Position numbers and translations under genes: made by a program. Shown in pieces: positions 14,549-23,243 of a stretch of 24,713 bases of DNA. Position 1 is the stretch's first letter, and each line of letters opens with the position of its first letter. This DNA is from Firmicutes bacterium UBA5389. Lineage in GTDB: Bacteria; Bacillota; DTU025. The notes under the pieces are model-generated. The model was given only the letters and a program-made list of their open reading frames with translations, searched no databases and had not been told where the DNA came from. The stretch is from contig DHON01000029.1 in NCBI GenBank assembly GCA_002409965.1, forward strand, positions 56,837 to 81,549, read 5' to 3'.

Positions 14549-16444
14549 ATGTCGTCTACAGAAAGAAAACGTGTCAGGCGGGCTGTACGGGTGTTTCATG
14601 CCTACATAGTCCTCACCGAGCAGGGCGCCTGCGCGGGATACGGGCGCTCGCCCGAGTTCGACTGGGCCTACATTAACGCGTCATCCCGTGCCGATCTGGC
14701 CGTGATCACGCCGCCCGTCCCGGTGGCTTATGCTGAAGCGGTGGCCAGGGAGGTGGAGCGTCGGCTTTCCGGTCCCAGCCTGCGGCGTGTCCAGTCCGGC
14801 AGGGCCTGCCAGGCGGCTGTGAGGTCGTGCCGCAGGATGGCCCGATCTGTTCTGCGCGCGCTCGGATCGAGCGGTTCCGCCTTTCTATCTGCCTCTGCGA
14901 TTTGGCGGTCCTCGCAGTTCCATCCGGACATGCTGCGGAACCGCGTGCCTCCCCGCGAACTTGTTCTCGAGAGCGCTCAGGCGCTCGGCGGTCGCAGCCT
15001 GCTGTACGAAGAGGCCATGCGCGCCCTGGTTTCTGCCGGCCTTTCGTCTCTCGACAGAGCCCAAGACTTGCTGGCAGCGATGTGCGTCGAAGGGAATGCC
15101 AGTCTTGTGCCGGCGGTATCCATCTCGCCTCTGGGAACGCGGATCTGCAACAGATGTGGTTCAACCGGGCCGTTCGTGTTGACGCCATGCGCCCATTGTG
15201 GCAGGCGCGCCTGCGCATTGTGCTGCGAGTGCAGGCAGATGGGATTCGCGCGCGAATGCGTGCCGCTCTACTTGGTCGGCCGGGGCAATCTCGTCCACTC
15301 CCATGCAGAGGCGGCGGCCGAGCGGGCTGAGCTTGTGATGCCGCATGTGCTCACCGCCGCTCAGAAACAGGCCGCCGACATGCTGTGCGATTGGTACGTC
15401 GATGGCTCTGCGCGGGAGGCACTGGTGTGGGCGGTATGCGGCGCGGGCAAAACGGAAGTGTCCTTCGGAGCGATGCACCTGGCGCTCCTGGCCGGCCGAA
15501 AGGTGCTTTACGCTGCCCCCAGGCGTGATGTAGTGGCTGAGTTGGCTCCACGGGTGCGGGCAGCCTTCCCCGCAGCCTCGTGTTCGGTGTTCCACGGGGG
15601 CTCCTTGGGGCCGCGGGATTTCGGCGCGGACGTCATCCTCGCCACCACTCACCAGACCATGCGCTTCTACCGCCGTTTCGACCTGGCGATTCTGGACGAG
15701 GCCGATGCTTACCCCTTCGCGGGCTCGGAGGCTTTGGCCTCATCGATGGATAGGGCGCTTGCTCCTGCAGGCCGTCTGGTCATCATGACCGCCACGCCGT
15801 CTCGCGGGCACCTTGCGCGGGTGGATTCAGGCGCGCTACCGTGCATGAGAATACCCGCGCGTCACCACGGAACGCCACTTCCGGTGCCGGAAGTGGCGGC
15901 GGCGCCGGAAGGCGACTCGCTGCGCGCGCTCGCCAGTCTGTCGCGAGCAAGCGTTAGGTCGGGATCGCCGCTTCTGGTGTTTGTGCCCAGACGGAGGCAG
16001 GCGCAAGAGGTTGCTTCCTTTCTATCAGCCAGGCTTCCCGAGGCTCGAGTGGAGTGGGTTCATTCACAGGATCCAGCGAGGGACGAGAAGCGGGCGGCGA
16101 TAGCGGAGCAGGGGTGCGATGTGCTGGTGAGCACGTCTGTAATGGAACGCGGAGTGACAGTAGACGGGGTTGACGTGATCGTGTGCGATGCAGACGCGGA
16201 CGATGTGTTCGACTACCGCGCTCTGGTCCAGATGGCGGGGAGGGCCGGTCGCACAGCCGCGTGTCCCACGGGCCGGGTGTGGTTTCTGTGCAACGCCGAG
16301 AACTGGCACATCCGCACCGCAATCGGCATCATCAGGAAGATGAACGCGGAAGCGAGGACACGCGGCCTATTGGCTCAAGCGGACGATGGGGCACCGCCTA
16401 CATCGGGGCGGATGCAGCGAGACGGGGGGCGACATGGACGGTGA
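14549..16444 (+). CDS. comFA: ComFA-like DNA-uptake helicase
   Basis: ComFA is a cytoplasmic DEAD-box-like ATPase that helps pull single-stranded DNA into competent cells. The protein has a four-cysteine zinc motif (C200, C203, C214, C217) followed by more Cys at 222-228, Walker A AVCGAGKTE with K301, the DEAD box at 383-386 (LDEADAYPF; ComFA typically DEVDAFPF), TATPS, and the C-terminal motifs VSTSVMERGVTVDGVDV and QMAGRAGR. At 631 residues it is longer than B. subtilis ComFA (about 463) because of an Arg- and Ala-rich N-terminal extension of some 190 residues. ATG 14549 lacks a clear ribosome site; GTG 14591 (VFHAYIVLTEQG) is an alternative. The stop overlaps the comFC start, so the two are translationally coupled. 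Confidence 0.88.
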   Translation: MSSTERKRVRRAVRVFHAYIVLTEQGACAGYGRSPEFDWAYINASSRADLAVITPPVPVAYAEAVAREVERRLSGPSLRRVQSGRACQAAVRSCRRMARSVLRALGSSGSAFLSASAIWRSSQFHPDMLRNRVPPRELVLESAQALGGRSLLYEEAMRALVSAGLSSLDRAQDLLAAMCVEGNASLVPAVSISPLGTRICNRCGSTGPFVLTPCAHCGRRACALCCECRQMGFARECVPLYLVGRGNLVHSHAEAAAERAELVMPHVLTAAQKQAADMLCDWYVDGSAREALVWAVCGAGKTEVSFGAMHLALLAGRKVLYAAPRRDVVAELAPRVRAAFPAASCSVFHGGSLGPRDFGADVILATTHQTMRFYRRFDLAILDEADAYPFAGSEALASSMDRALAPAGRLVIMTATPSRGHLARVDSGALPCMRIPARHHGTPLPVPEVAAAPEGDSLRALASLSRASVRSGSPLLVFVPRRRQAQEVASFLSARLPEARVEWVHSQDPARDEKRAAIAEQGCDVLVSTSVMERGVTVDGVDVIVCDADADDVFDYRALVQMAGRAGRTAACPTGRVWFLCNAENWHIRTAIGIIRKMNAEARTRGLLAQADDGAPPTSGRMQRDGGRHGR

Positions 16445-17232
16445 ACCTTGCGCGGCTTTGCAGTGTCGTTTTGGACGTACTCTTCGGTGAGAGGCACTTC
16501 TGCCCGGCATGTGGGCGATTCGGAAGCGCCCAGGCGTTCTGTGGTGAGTGCACGGCGCGAATACCCAAGGTGTCCTCGCCTGCATGCCGCGTGTGCGGGA
16601 CGCCGCTTAGGCGCCGCGCCTTGGCGGGCAGCGATGCACAGGAGGCGCAGGATGCGCGCGAGGCGCGCCATGTGTGCACAGGGTGCCGCCTTACGCGCCG
16701 ATACTTCGAGTGTGCCAGGGCTCCGGCGATATACGAGGGCGCCGCGCGCGAGCACGTGCATGATCTGAAATACCGGGCCAGGGTGGAGATTGTGCCGGCG
16801 TTGTCGCGGACGATGGCGCTCTGCGCGATTCGGCACGCCATGGCGGACTGGTGCGACTGCGTAGTCGCAGTCCCTATGCATCCGGACAAACTTGCCAGGC
16901 GCGGGTTCAACCAGGCCGAACTTCTGGCGCGCGCTGTGGCATCGTTGCTCGGGGCGCCCTTGATCCCCGGGGCGCTGTCGAGGCGTGAGTACACCGGAAC
17001 CCAGACATTTCTCGACCGACAGAACCGCCGAGGCAATGTCCTGAATGCGTTCGTCTGCGATGAGCCTGCGGCCGTTGCAGAGGCTAGAATCCTGCTCGTC
17101 GATGATGTGCTCACATCGGGCGCCACTGCCGATGGATGCGCGCGAGCTCTGCTGAGATCGGGTGCATCCGGGGTCAACGTACTCACTTTTGCCGTGTCGG
17201 TGGCCGACATGCGCGACTGGAATCCCATGTAG
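16441..17232 (+). CDS. comFC: ComFC/ComF family phosphoribosyltransferase-like protein
   Basis: ComFC is a cytoplasmic competence factor with a phosphoribosyltransferase fold that works with ComFA in natural transformation. From GTG 16441 the protein has 263 residues. The N-terminus has a zinc-binding double CxxC (C21, C24, C34, C37) with a further CRVCG and CTGC pair. A middle YKYRAR-like segment (LKYRARVEIVPALS), VPMHPDKLARRGFNQAELLA and TQTFLDRQNRRGNV are family hallmarks. The PRPP-binding loop ILLVDDVLTSGAT is at 217-229. The GTG start overlaps the comFA stop in GTGA, with a G-rich site (16424-16429) 11 bases upstream. The frame is open much further upstream, but only inside comFA. Confidence 0.92.
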   Translation: MNLARLCSVVLDVLFGERHFCPACGRFGSAQAFCGECTARIPKVSSPACRVCGTPLRRRALAGSDAQEAQDAREARHVCTGCRLTRRYFECARAPAIYEGAAREHVHDLKYRARVEIVPALSRTMALCAIRHAMADWCDCVVAVPMHPDKLARRGFNQAELLARAVASLLGAPLIPGALSRREYTGTQTFLDRQNRRGNVLNAFVCDEPAAVAEARILLVDDVLTSGATADGCARALLRSGASGVNVLTFAVSVADMRDWNPM

Positions 17233-17260
17233 CACCCCGTGGCAGTAACACCCCGTGGCA
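17233..17260 (+). promoter_or_regulatory. Tandem 12-bp operator-like repeat
   Basis: CACCCCGTGGCA occurs at 17233-17244 and again at 17249-17260 with no mismatch, separated by GTAA. The second copy touches the -35 box of the promoter for the DUF401 gene. Perfect direct repeats there are typical of activator sites. A chance or replication-slippage origin is possible. Confidence 0.55.
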
Positions 17261-17289
17261 TTGCGCCCGTAGCCGGCCGGATATATAAT
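17261..17289 (+). promoter_or_regulatory. Promoter for the DUF401 and calcium ATPase genes
   Basis: TTGCGC (17261-17266) and a perfect TATAAT (17284-17289) are spaced by 17 bases, as for a vegetative sigma factor. The weak -35 box fits control by an activator at the repeats next to it. Transcription would begin near 17296, so GTG 17292 cannot be the usual start codon of the gene. Confidence 0.65.
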
Positions 17290-17321
17290 CGGTGCTAGTC
17301 GGATCACGTAACGGGGCAAGG

Positions 17322-18560
17322 TTGTGGTGGTTGTTGGGCGCCTTAGTTCGAGTCGGGGCAGTCCTGGTCGTCGTGGTAGTGTTGCACAGAAAGCACTTTC
17401 ATCTGGGAGTTCTGATGGTCGCAGCGGCCGCGGTCATCGGTCTGCTCTTTGGCATGCGTCCTCAGCAGATCGCCGTCAATGCACTCGCTTCTGTCTTCTC
17501 CGCGTCCACACTGAGCGTGGTCGGGGCCATGGCATTTGTGGGGTTGCTGGAGGCGCTCATGAACCGTGCGGGCATGCTCGACCTCGCCTTGAGATCCCTG
17601 AGCGCGCTCGTTCGCGACAGGCGCGTGATCGTTGGCGTGGTGCCGGCATTCATGGGGTTACTTCCATCGGCGGGCGGCGCTCTCATGTCGTGCCCAATGG
17701 TCGACGGCGCCTGCGCCAGCCTTGAGCTTTCGCCTCATCGGCGGGCCCTTGCCAACTACTGGTACAGGCACGTTACCGAGTTCATCGTGCCGGTGTATCC
17801 CGCCTTCGTGCTGGCATCGCAGATATCGGGGGTCTCTGTGAGATCCCTGGCCGCATGGTCTGCTCCAGCCGGACTGATCGCGGCAGCGGTCATGGCCCCC
17901 GCGGTGTTCAAAGGCGTACCCCGATCAGCCGCTGTTCTGCCCACTCAGGAGGGGGCGGACCGCAGGTCTGCGTTGTGCGGCCTCATTTTGGGAACTGCGC
18001 CGATAGCGGTCGTGGTCGCGCTGGTGGTTGCCTGCCAGTGGAGCGTATTGGCCGCCGTGGTCTGCGTTGTTCTGGGGCTGGCCGTTGTCAGGTTTCCAGG
18101 TTGGGAACTGCTAGCGCAGATGATTCGTTCATCCTTCTTGAGCAAGACTTGCGGCATGGCACTGGGAATCATGTTGTTCAAAGACATGCTCAGCGCGGTC
18201 GGGGCCGTAGATGAGATTGCCGGCTACATCACGGCCATCGGAGCGCCGGCGGCTGTTACCGCAGTGGTTCTTCCACTGCTATTGGGCGCGGTTACGGGGA
18301 TGAACTCGGCGGCGGTAGGCGTTGCATTCCCCATAATCAGCGGCCTGTTTTCGCTATCGGGCGGACTGCCTCCGCAGATGGCGGCACTTGCGTACATCGC
18401 ATCAGTGGTGGGCATCTTGATCACGCCCATGCACCTGTGCATGGTAGTGACGGCTGACTACTTTCGAGCCGACATCGGAGAGATGCTAAGGGCGGTGCTC
18501 GCTCCGGCCGCCGCGGTGCTCTGCTGGGGCATTCTGGTGAGCATGTTATGGAGGCATTGA
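17322..18560 (+). CDS. DUF401 family integral membrane protein
   Basis: This is a very hydrophobic protein of about 412 residues with roughly ten membrane segments. It looks like the DUF401 family, a set of probable transporters related to the ion-transporter or citrate-permease type fold; no substrate is known. Features that fit are GLLPSAGGALMSCPMV, a conserved YWYRHVTEFIVPVYPAFVLA segment, GMALGIMLFKDML and LGAVTGMNSAAVGVAFPII near the end. The start is uncertain: TTG 17322, 17331 and 17334 are all in frame after GGGGCAAGG, while GTG 17292 lies upstream of the expected transcript start. The gene has its own promoter, and the ATPase gene follows with no gap, so the two may act together in ion handling. 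That link is inference. Confidence 0.78.
   Translation: MWWLLGALVRVGAVLVVVVVLHRKHFHLGVLMVAAAAVIGLLFGMRPQQIAVNALASVFSASTLSVVGAMAFVGLLEALMNRAGMLDLALRSLSALVRDRRVIVGVVPAFMGLLPSAGGALMSCPMVDGACASLELSPHRRALANYWYRHVTEFIVPVYPAFVLASQISGVSVRSLAAWSAPAGLIAAAVMAPAVFKGVPRSAAVLPTQEGADRRSALCGLILGTAPIAVVVALVVACQWSVLAAVVCVVLGLAVVRFPGWELLAQMIRSSFLSKTCGMALGIMLFKDMLSAVGAVDEIAGYITAIGAPAAVTAVVLPLLLGAVTGMNSAAVGVAFPIISGLFSLSGGLPPQMAALAYIASVVGILITPMHLCMVVTADYFRADIGEMLRAVLAPAAAVLCWGILVSMLWRH
18550..18554 (+). promoter_or_regulatory. Ribosome binding site for the calcium ATPase
   Basis: GGAGG lies within the last codons of the DUF401 gene. GTG 18563 follows after 8 bases, a standard distance, and begins 3 bases after the DUF401 stop. 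ATG 18548 would overlap this site. Confidence 0.6.
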
Positions 18561-18562
18561 TT

Positions 18563-21307
18563 GTGACTACGGAAACAGTGAAGTCGTGGCATGCGATGTC
18601 GTCTGGGGAGGCGCTGGTCGTGCTGGGCACATCGCGCGCCTCGGGCCTGTCGAACGAAGAGGCCCAAGCGAGGCTTTTGGAGTATGGTCCCAACGTCCTC
18701 GACGAACCCGCGCGCCACACGGTGTTGCAGCAGTTTATCGCGCAGTTCAAGGAGTTCCTTGTTGTGCTCTTGCTCGTATCTGCCAGTGTATCGGCCTTCG
18801 TGGGAGAGCTGGAAGACGCGCTGGTCATAGCCGCTATAGTCGTCCTGAACGCCGTGATCGGCGTGGTTCAGGAACGCCGAGCCGAAGATGCCCTGGATGC
18901 GCTGAAGAAGATGGCTTCGCCTCGCGCTCGTGTGCTGCGATCAGGCGAAACCGAGGTGGTCGAGGCTTCCAGCTTGGTTCCGGGAGACATCATCCTGGTC
19001 GACGCGGGCGACAGTATACCTGCCGATGCCAGGCTGGTCGAGTCGGCCATGCTCAAGCTGGATGAGTCTTCGCTCACGGGAGAGTCGGTTCCGGTGGATC
19101 AGGACGCAGATGTCATTCTCGATGACGACGCGGCCCTGGGCGATAGGGTCAACATGGTCCACATGGGCAGTTCCGTGACGTACGGTCGCGGGGTGGCCAC
19201 GGTGGTAGCTACCGGGATGTCGAGCCAGATGGGCAAAATCGCTGCTATGCTGCAGGAGGGCGGGCAGGAGACCACGCCGCTTCAGCAGAAACTAGAGGCG
19301 CTCGGCAAGAAACTGGGAATAGCGGCAGTGCTCATGTGCGCGGGAGTGTTCATTGCCGGACTAGCCCGCGGGGAGCGGGCGTTCGACATGTTCCTCACTG
19401 CAGTCAGCCTGGCGGTGGCCGCGATACCCGAGGGCCTGCCGGCGATCGTCACCATAGTCCTGGCCCTCGGCGTGCAGAGGATGGCGGCCAGGAACGCGAT
19501 CATACGCCATCTGCCGGCCGTGGAGACGCTGGGAAGCGCGGACGTCATATGCTCCGACAAGACGGGCACCCTTACCACTAACCAGATGACCGTGCGCAAG
19601 CTGTACGTGTCCGGGCTGGCCATCAATGTGACCGGCGAGGGCTATTCCAGTCAGGGGTCGCTTCTGGAGGCAGGGTCGAAGTCGCCCGTTGCATCCGACG
19701 CGTCGACATCCCGCATGCTTACGTGCGCCGTTTTGTGCAGCGATGCCAAGGTGCGGAGCGCAGGCGAGGCCGGCAGGCTGGAGATGATCGGCGATCCCAC
19801 TGAAGGGGCCATCGTGGTGGCGGGCATGAAGGCGGGGGTCGACAGTACGCGGTTGGCCCAGTGGGCCCCCAGAGTAGCTGAGCTGCCTTTCGAGTCAGAG
19901 CGCAAGCGCATGACCACCATACACAGGCTACCCGACTCCTACCTGGCCTGCACCAAGGGAGCCCCAGAGGAGATGCTGCAGGTGTGCACCTGCATGCTCT
20001 GCGGAGGCGCTGCGGTCGCGCTCACCGACGAGATGCGAGAGGACATCCGGCGCGTTAACGCCGAAATGGCAAGCGGAGCCCTTCGGGTACTGGGCGTGGC
20101 TCAGCGGGAGTTTGAGGAGATTCCCGAGGAGATCAGCGTGGACACGGTGGAAAGCGATATGGTGTTCCTGGGTCTCATCGGCATGCAGGACCCGCCGCGC
20201 TCGGAGGCCCGCGACGCGGTGCGCGAGTGCTTCAATGCCGGAATCACCCCCGTCATGATCACTGGAGACCACAAGGCCACAGCTGTGGCCATAGCTCGCG
20301 ATGTCGGCATCATGACCGACAATGCCATGGCGATTACAGGCAGCGAGCTGTCACGTATTCCCGATGACGAGCTGGACTCAATCGTCGACCGTGTGCGGGT
20401 TTACGCCCGGGTCGCTCCCGAGCACAAGGTGCGCATAGTGGACGCCTGGCGGCGCCGCGGCCATGTTGTGGCCATGACTGGGGACGGGGTGAACGACGCG
20501 CCTGCCCTGAGACGCGCAGACATCGGGGCCGCCATGGGCGTCACTGGAACGGACGTGGCCAAGAGCGCGGCCGACATGATACTCACCGACGACAACTTCG
20601 CTACCATCGTAGCAGCTGTGCGCGAGGGGCGGGTGGTCTTCGATAACATCAAGAAGTCAGTGCAGTATCTGGTGTCGTGTAACATCGGCGAGATCATCGT
20701 GATATTCGCGGCCATCCTGCTGGGGTTGCCCAGGCCGCTTCTTCCCATACAGATCCTGTGGCTCAATCTCATCACAGACGGCCTGCCGGCGCTGGCTCTA
20801 GGCGTGGATCCGCCGGAGCGCGATCTGATGAGGAGAAAACCGCGCGGGCGCTCCGGATCAGTTCTGGGCCGAGCATCGCTCGTGCGACTGGTGGTATACG
20901 GCGCCTCCGTTGCCGGCCTGGGCTTGATGTCGTTTGCCATGGGACTTGGGTGGCCCGGGAGAATCAGCGCCTCGGCGGCCGACTTGACTTCAGCCAGGAC
21001 GATGTGCCTGATGACCATGAGCTTCTCTCAGCTGTTCCACGCGTTCAACTGCCGTTCCGAGCTGGGCTCGCTATTCCGAGTGGGCATGTTTGCCAACTCT
21101 CGGCTGGTGCTCGCCTTTGCTGTATCCGGCCTGCTTCAGATGGGCATTGTGTATGTTCCCGGAGTTGGCCGGTTCTTCAACGTGGTGGACATTCATGGGA
21201 TGCGATTCGTCGAGTCAATAGGCCTGGCCGCTCTTATGCTGATCATCGGCGAGATCGTGAAGGCAGTGTCGCGCCGGCGCGTCGCGAACCCATCGCTTGC
21301 GGAGTGA
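18563..21307 (+). CDS. P2A-type calcium-transporting P-type ATPase
   Basis: This 914-residue protein pumps cations, most likely Ca2+ out of the cell, through the P-type phosphoenzyme cycle. Motifs are TGES at 172 (dephosphorylation), PEGL in helix M4 with E290, the phosphorylated Asp D332 in CSDKTGTLTTNQMTV, KGAPEE for nucleotide binding and MTGDGVNDAPAL from 638. Calcium-site residues of SERCA have equivalents: E290 (E309), N707 and E710 (N768, E771), N735, T738 and D739 (N796, T799, D800). The M8 Glu908 position seems to be Gln (SFSQLFHAFN). GTG 18563 is preferred for its ribosome site; ATG 18548 would add five residues and overlap DUF401. No regulatory CopA-like metal-binding domain is present. 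Confidence 0.95.
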   Translation: MTTETVKSWHAMSSGEALVVLGTSRASGLSNEEAQARLLEYGPNVLDEPARHTVLQQFIAQFKEFLVVLLLVSASVSAFVGELEDALVIAAIVVLNAVIGVVQERRAEDALDALKKMASPRARVLRSGETEVVEASSLVPGDIILVDAGDSIPADARLVESAMLKLDESSLTGESVPVDQDADVILDDDAALGDRVNMVHMGSSVTYGRGVATVVATGMSSQMGKIAAMLQEGGQETTPLQQKLEALGKKLGIAAVLMCAGVFIAGLARGERAFDMFLTAVSLAVAAIPEGLPAIVTIVLALGVQRMAARNAIIRHLPAVETLGSADVICSDKTGTLTTNQMTVRKLYVSGLAINVTGEGYSSQGSLLEAGSKSPVASDASTSRMLTCAVLCSDAKVRSAGEAGRLEMIGDPTEGAIVVAGMKAGVDSTRLAQWAPRVAELPFESERKRMTTIHRLPDSYLACTKGAPEEMLQVCTCMLCGGAAVALTDEMREDIRRVNAEMASGALRVLGVAQREFEEIPEEISVDTVESDMVFLGLIGMQDPPRSEARDAVRECFNAGITPVMITGDHKATAVAIARDVGIMTDNAMAITGSELSRIPDDELDSIVDRVRVYARVAPEHKVRIVDAWRRRGHVVAMTGDGVNDAPALRRADIGAAMGVTGTDVAKSAADMILTDDNFATIVAAVREGRVVFDNIKKSVQYLVSCNIGEIIVIFAAILLGLPRPLLPIQILWLNLITDGLPALALGVDPPERDLMRRKPRGRSGSVLGRASLVRLVVYGASVAGLGLMSFAMGLGWPGRISASAADLTSARTMCLMTMSFSQLFHAFNCRSELGSLFRVGMFANSRLVLAFAVSGLLQMGIVYVPGVGRFFNVVDIHGMRFVESIGLAALMLIIGEIVKAVSRRRVANPSLAE

Positions 21308-21338
21308 TTCGGCGTTTTCCTGTGTTTCTCTAGAGCGC

Positions 21339-21371
21339 GCAGGATTTTCGCCTCAGAGAGGGAAGTACTAT
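21339..21371 (+). promoter_or_regulatory. AGG/CCT element and weak -10 box before hpf
   Basis: The 111-base gap before hpf holds GCAGGATTTTCGCCT (21339-21353), then a purine-rich run and TACTAT (21366-21371), a partial -10 match. A similar GCAGGA...CCTGCAG...GAAGGAGT order occurs at 4251-4285 before the SLH gene. The function is unknown and the match is loose. Confidence 0.25.
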
Positions 21372-21418
21372 CCTAGCCGGGACGGCGTACTCAATTAGTC
21401 CGGAAGGGGCTGATGCTG

Positions 21419-21964
21419 ATGGAGATCACCATTGTCGGGCGCAATATTGCAGTAACTGACGCTCTTCGCGGATACGCGGAAAAGAAGGTCGCCAAGCTAC
21501 AGAGGTATTTTGAGCGCGGCATCATGGAGGCTCAAGTCTCCATGGCGGTAGAGCGCGGCATCCACGGTGTGGACATCACAATACTCGTAGACGGCCTGCT
21601 CCTGCGAGGCGAGGAACACACAGGCGACATGTACGCATCGATCGACGGAGCGATCGACAAGATCGAACGGCAGATCAAGAAATACAAAACCCGCATCAAC
21701 CGCAAGCTCCGCCAGGAAGGCAACAAGCTGGTTGAGTCGGCGGTTGTAGTGGGACCTGCTGCCGACATCGTCGAGGCTCCTGAGCCCAAGGTCGTGAAGA
21801 CCAAGCGATTCGCGATGAAGCCGATGTCGGTCGAAGAGGCCATCATGCAGATGGAGCTGCTCGGGCACGATTTCTTCGTGTTCATGAACGATTCGAGTGA
21901 GGATGTCAACGTGGTCTACAGGCGCAGAGACGGCAACTATGGTTTGATTGAACCCGAGTTCTAG
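21419..21964 (+). CDS. hpf: Ribosome hibernation promoting factor, long form
   Basis: Long HPF binds the 30S subunit and joins ribosomes into inactive 100S dimers in slow-growing or stressed cells. The 181-residue protein has the N-terminal RaiA-like domain (MEITIVGRNIAVTDALRGYA, KVAKLQRYF, then DMYASIDGAIDKIERQIKKYK), a charged linker (about 105-125) and the C-terminal dimerisation domain (KPMSVEEAIMQMELLGHDFF, FMNDSSEDVNVVYRRRDGNYGLIEPEF). ATG 21419 is preferred because GGAAGGGG ends 9 bases upstream; ATG 21413 would leave only 3. HPF upstream of secA is the usual Firmicutes order, but here a further gene lies between them. Confidence 0.95.
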   Translation: MEITIVGRNIAVTDALRGYAEKKVAKLQRYFERGIMEAQVSMAVERGIHGVDITILVDGLLLRGEEHTGDMYASIDGAIDKIERQIKKYKTRINRKLRQEGNKLVESAVVVGPAADIVEAPEPKVVKTKRFAMKPMSVEEAIMQMELLGHDFFVFMNDSSEDVNVVYRRRDGNYGLIEPEF

Positions 21965-21982
21965 CGGATCGTTCCGGTCCAT

Positions 21983-22023
21983 GCGGCGGGAGCGGGGCGC
22001 AACGGCGCTGCCGGTCCCGCCGC
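21983..22023 (+). other. Hairpin downstream of hpf, possible weak terminator
   Basis: GCGGCGGGA (21983-21991) and TCCCGCCGC (22015-22023) pair perfectly over 9 bp, and the 23-base loop may fold further (GCGC with GCGC). Only TTGTTGT follows, so termination would be weak. It may also slow or protect the hpf transcript. Confidence 0.4.
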
Positions 22024-22074
22024 TTGTTGTGCGACAGTGCACTGCGCTCTCGGCGCTGTGTGGGGGGTATGATG

Positions 22075-23208
22075 ATGGCGCGCCCATTTCTGGGGCTAGT
22101 ATTCGAAGGCGGGCACTACACTGGCGATGTCGAAGGGTGCGTGGCCCGAGCGCGCGAGGAGATGGCCGTCCTGTCGGCCCGTAGGCTAGCGGGCACGGGT
22201 CTGCTCGACAAGGTGGTTTTGGTCACTGACCGTCCGGCCCTTGCCGAGCGCGCCGGGTCCCTGCCTGGGGTGGATTCCCTTATTTCGGCGCCCGATGAGC
22301 GTTTCCACTTTGGACGCAGGCTCGCTCAGGTCATTGGCGAGTACGATGCCGCCGGCTTCGTCTACATGAGCGGCGGAGCCGGCTTTCTCATGGATTCGGC
22401 AGAACTTTCAGGGTTTGTCCGTGCTGTCGCGGCGAGGCCGGGCGGCATCGTGGCGAACAACATCTATTCAGCGGACATGTTCGGGGCGGCCGATTCCCAA
22501 GTGGTGCTTTCCGCCGACCTTCCCGAAGCCGACAACGGCGTTCCCATGGCGGTGCACATGGCAGGCAACCCTGCTACGGGTCTTCCTCCCACCATCGGGA
22601 ACACATTCGACATCGACACGCCTTCGGATCTTCTCGTGCTGGCTGAGGTGATCCCGATGCTTGCTCCCTATGCCCAGTGCGTACGGGACGCGGCCACGGC
22701 CGGCCCCATGGGAAGAGCGGCCGGGATTCTGTCGGCCGCGAAGGCGGCCCTCGGCCGCGAGCTTGCTGAGATAGCGCTTTTTGGGCGGGTATCGCCGGCC
22801 ACTGTGGCGGACCTGAACGCTCGCACATCGTGCCGCCTTCGTGTGTACTCGGAGGAACGTGGAATGCGCGCTTTTGGCCGCGACAAGCCCGGGATGGCGA
22901 AAAGCCTGATCGGCGCGATGATCCAGACGCGCGGGGCGCAGGGATTCTTCTCCGATGTGGCTTGGTGCTCTGATGCGGCCTTCGTCGATACCCGCGTGCT
23001 CTTCGCTCACATGGGCGCGCATCTATCGCAGGAAGAGCGGTTCTGTTCGGACCTCTTCCTCTGGGAAGAGGTCCGAGACGCGCCGGCGGCGCGTCTGGTT
23101 CGAGCGGCATACGAAGCGCAAATACCGGTTATGCTGGGCGGACATTCGCTGGTATCGGGCGCGGTCAGGGCCTTGGCGGCGTGTACCGGCAGATCTGGTG
23201 TGGTATAA
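22075..23208 (+). CDS. Nucleotidyltransferase-like protein of unknown function
   Basis: The 377-residue protein seems to have two parts. The first (about 1-195) resembles MobA/CofC-type nucleotidyltransferase folds: DKVVLVTDRPALAERA, then GFVYMSGGAGFLMD in the place of the metal and nucleotide site, a VVANN-like strand, and TFDIDTPSDLLVLAE, which matches the family's DIDTPEDL ending. The usual N-terminal glycine-rich GTP loop (LAAG.S.RMG) is not visible, so catalysis is doubtful. The second part (about 200-377), with GMAKSLIGAMIQTRGAQGFFSD and VMLGGHSLVSGAVRAL, is not recognised. Of three consecutive ATG codons (22069, 22072, 22075) the last is 7 bases from a GGGGGG run. The gene separates hpf from secA, and its stop codon overlaps the secA -10 box. 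Confidence 0.7.
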   Translation: MARPFLGLVFEGGHYTGDVEGCVARAREEMAVLSARRLAGTGLLDKVVLVTDRPALAERAGSLPGVDSLISAPDERFHFGRRLAQVIGEYDAAGFVYMSGGAGFLMDSAELSGFVRAVAARPGGIVANNIYSADMFGAADSQVVLSADLPEADNGVPMAVHMAGNPATGLPPTIGNTFDIDTPSDLLVLAEVIPMLAPYAQCVRDAATAGPMGRAAGILSAAKAALGRELAEIALFGRVSPATVADLNARTSCRLRVYSEERGMRAFGRDKPGMAKSLIGAMIQTRGAQGFFSDVAWCSDAAFVDTRVLFAHMGAHLSQEERFCSDLFLWEEVRDAPAARLVRAAYEAQIPVMLGGHSLVSGAVRALAACTGRSGVV

Positions 23209-23209
23209 T
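23201..23209 (+). promoter_or_regulatory. Extended -10 promoter of secA
   Basis: TGGTATAAT is a perfect extended -10 element (TG, one base, TATAAT). It overlaps the TAA stop (23206-23208) of the gene upstream. No clear -35 box lies 17 bases before it, which extended -10 promoters can do without. The start of transcription near 23216 would leave a leader of about 28 bases before the secA start codon. Confidence 0.6.
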
Positions 23210-23243
23210 GGCTTGATGCAAACACTCAAACGAGGTGGCTCTG

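Noticed and set aside
16375..17319. Minus-strand frame of 314 codons over comFC
   Set aside because: It is antisense to a well-supported gene and has no domain or ribosome site.
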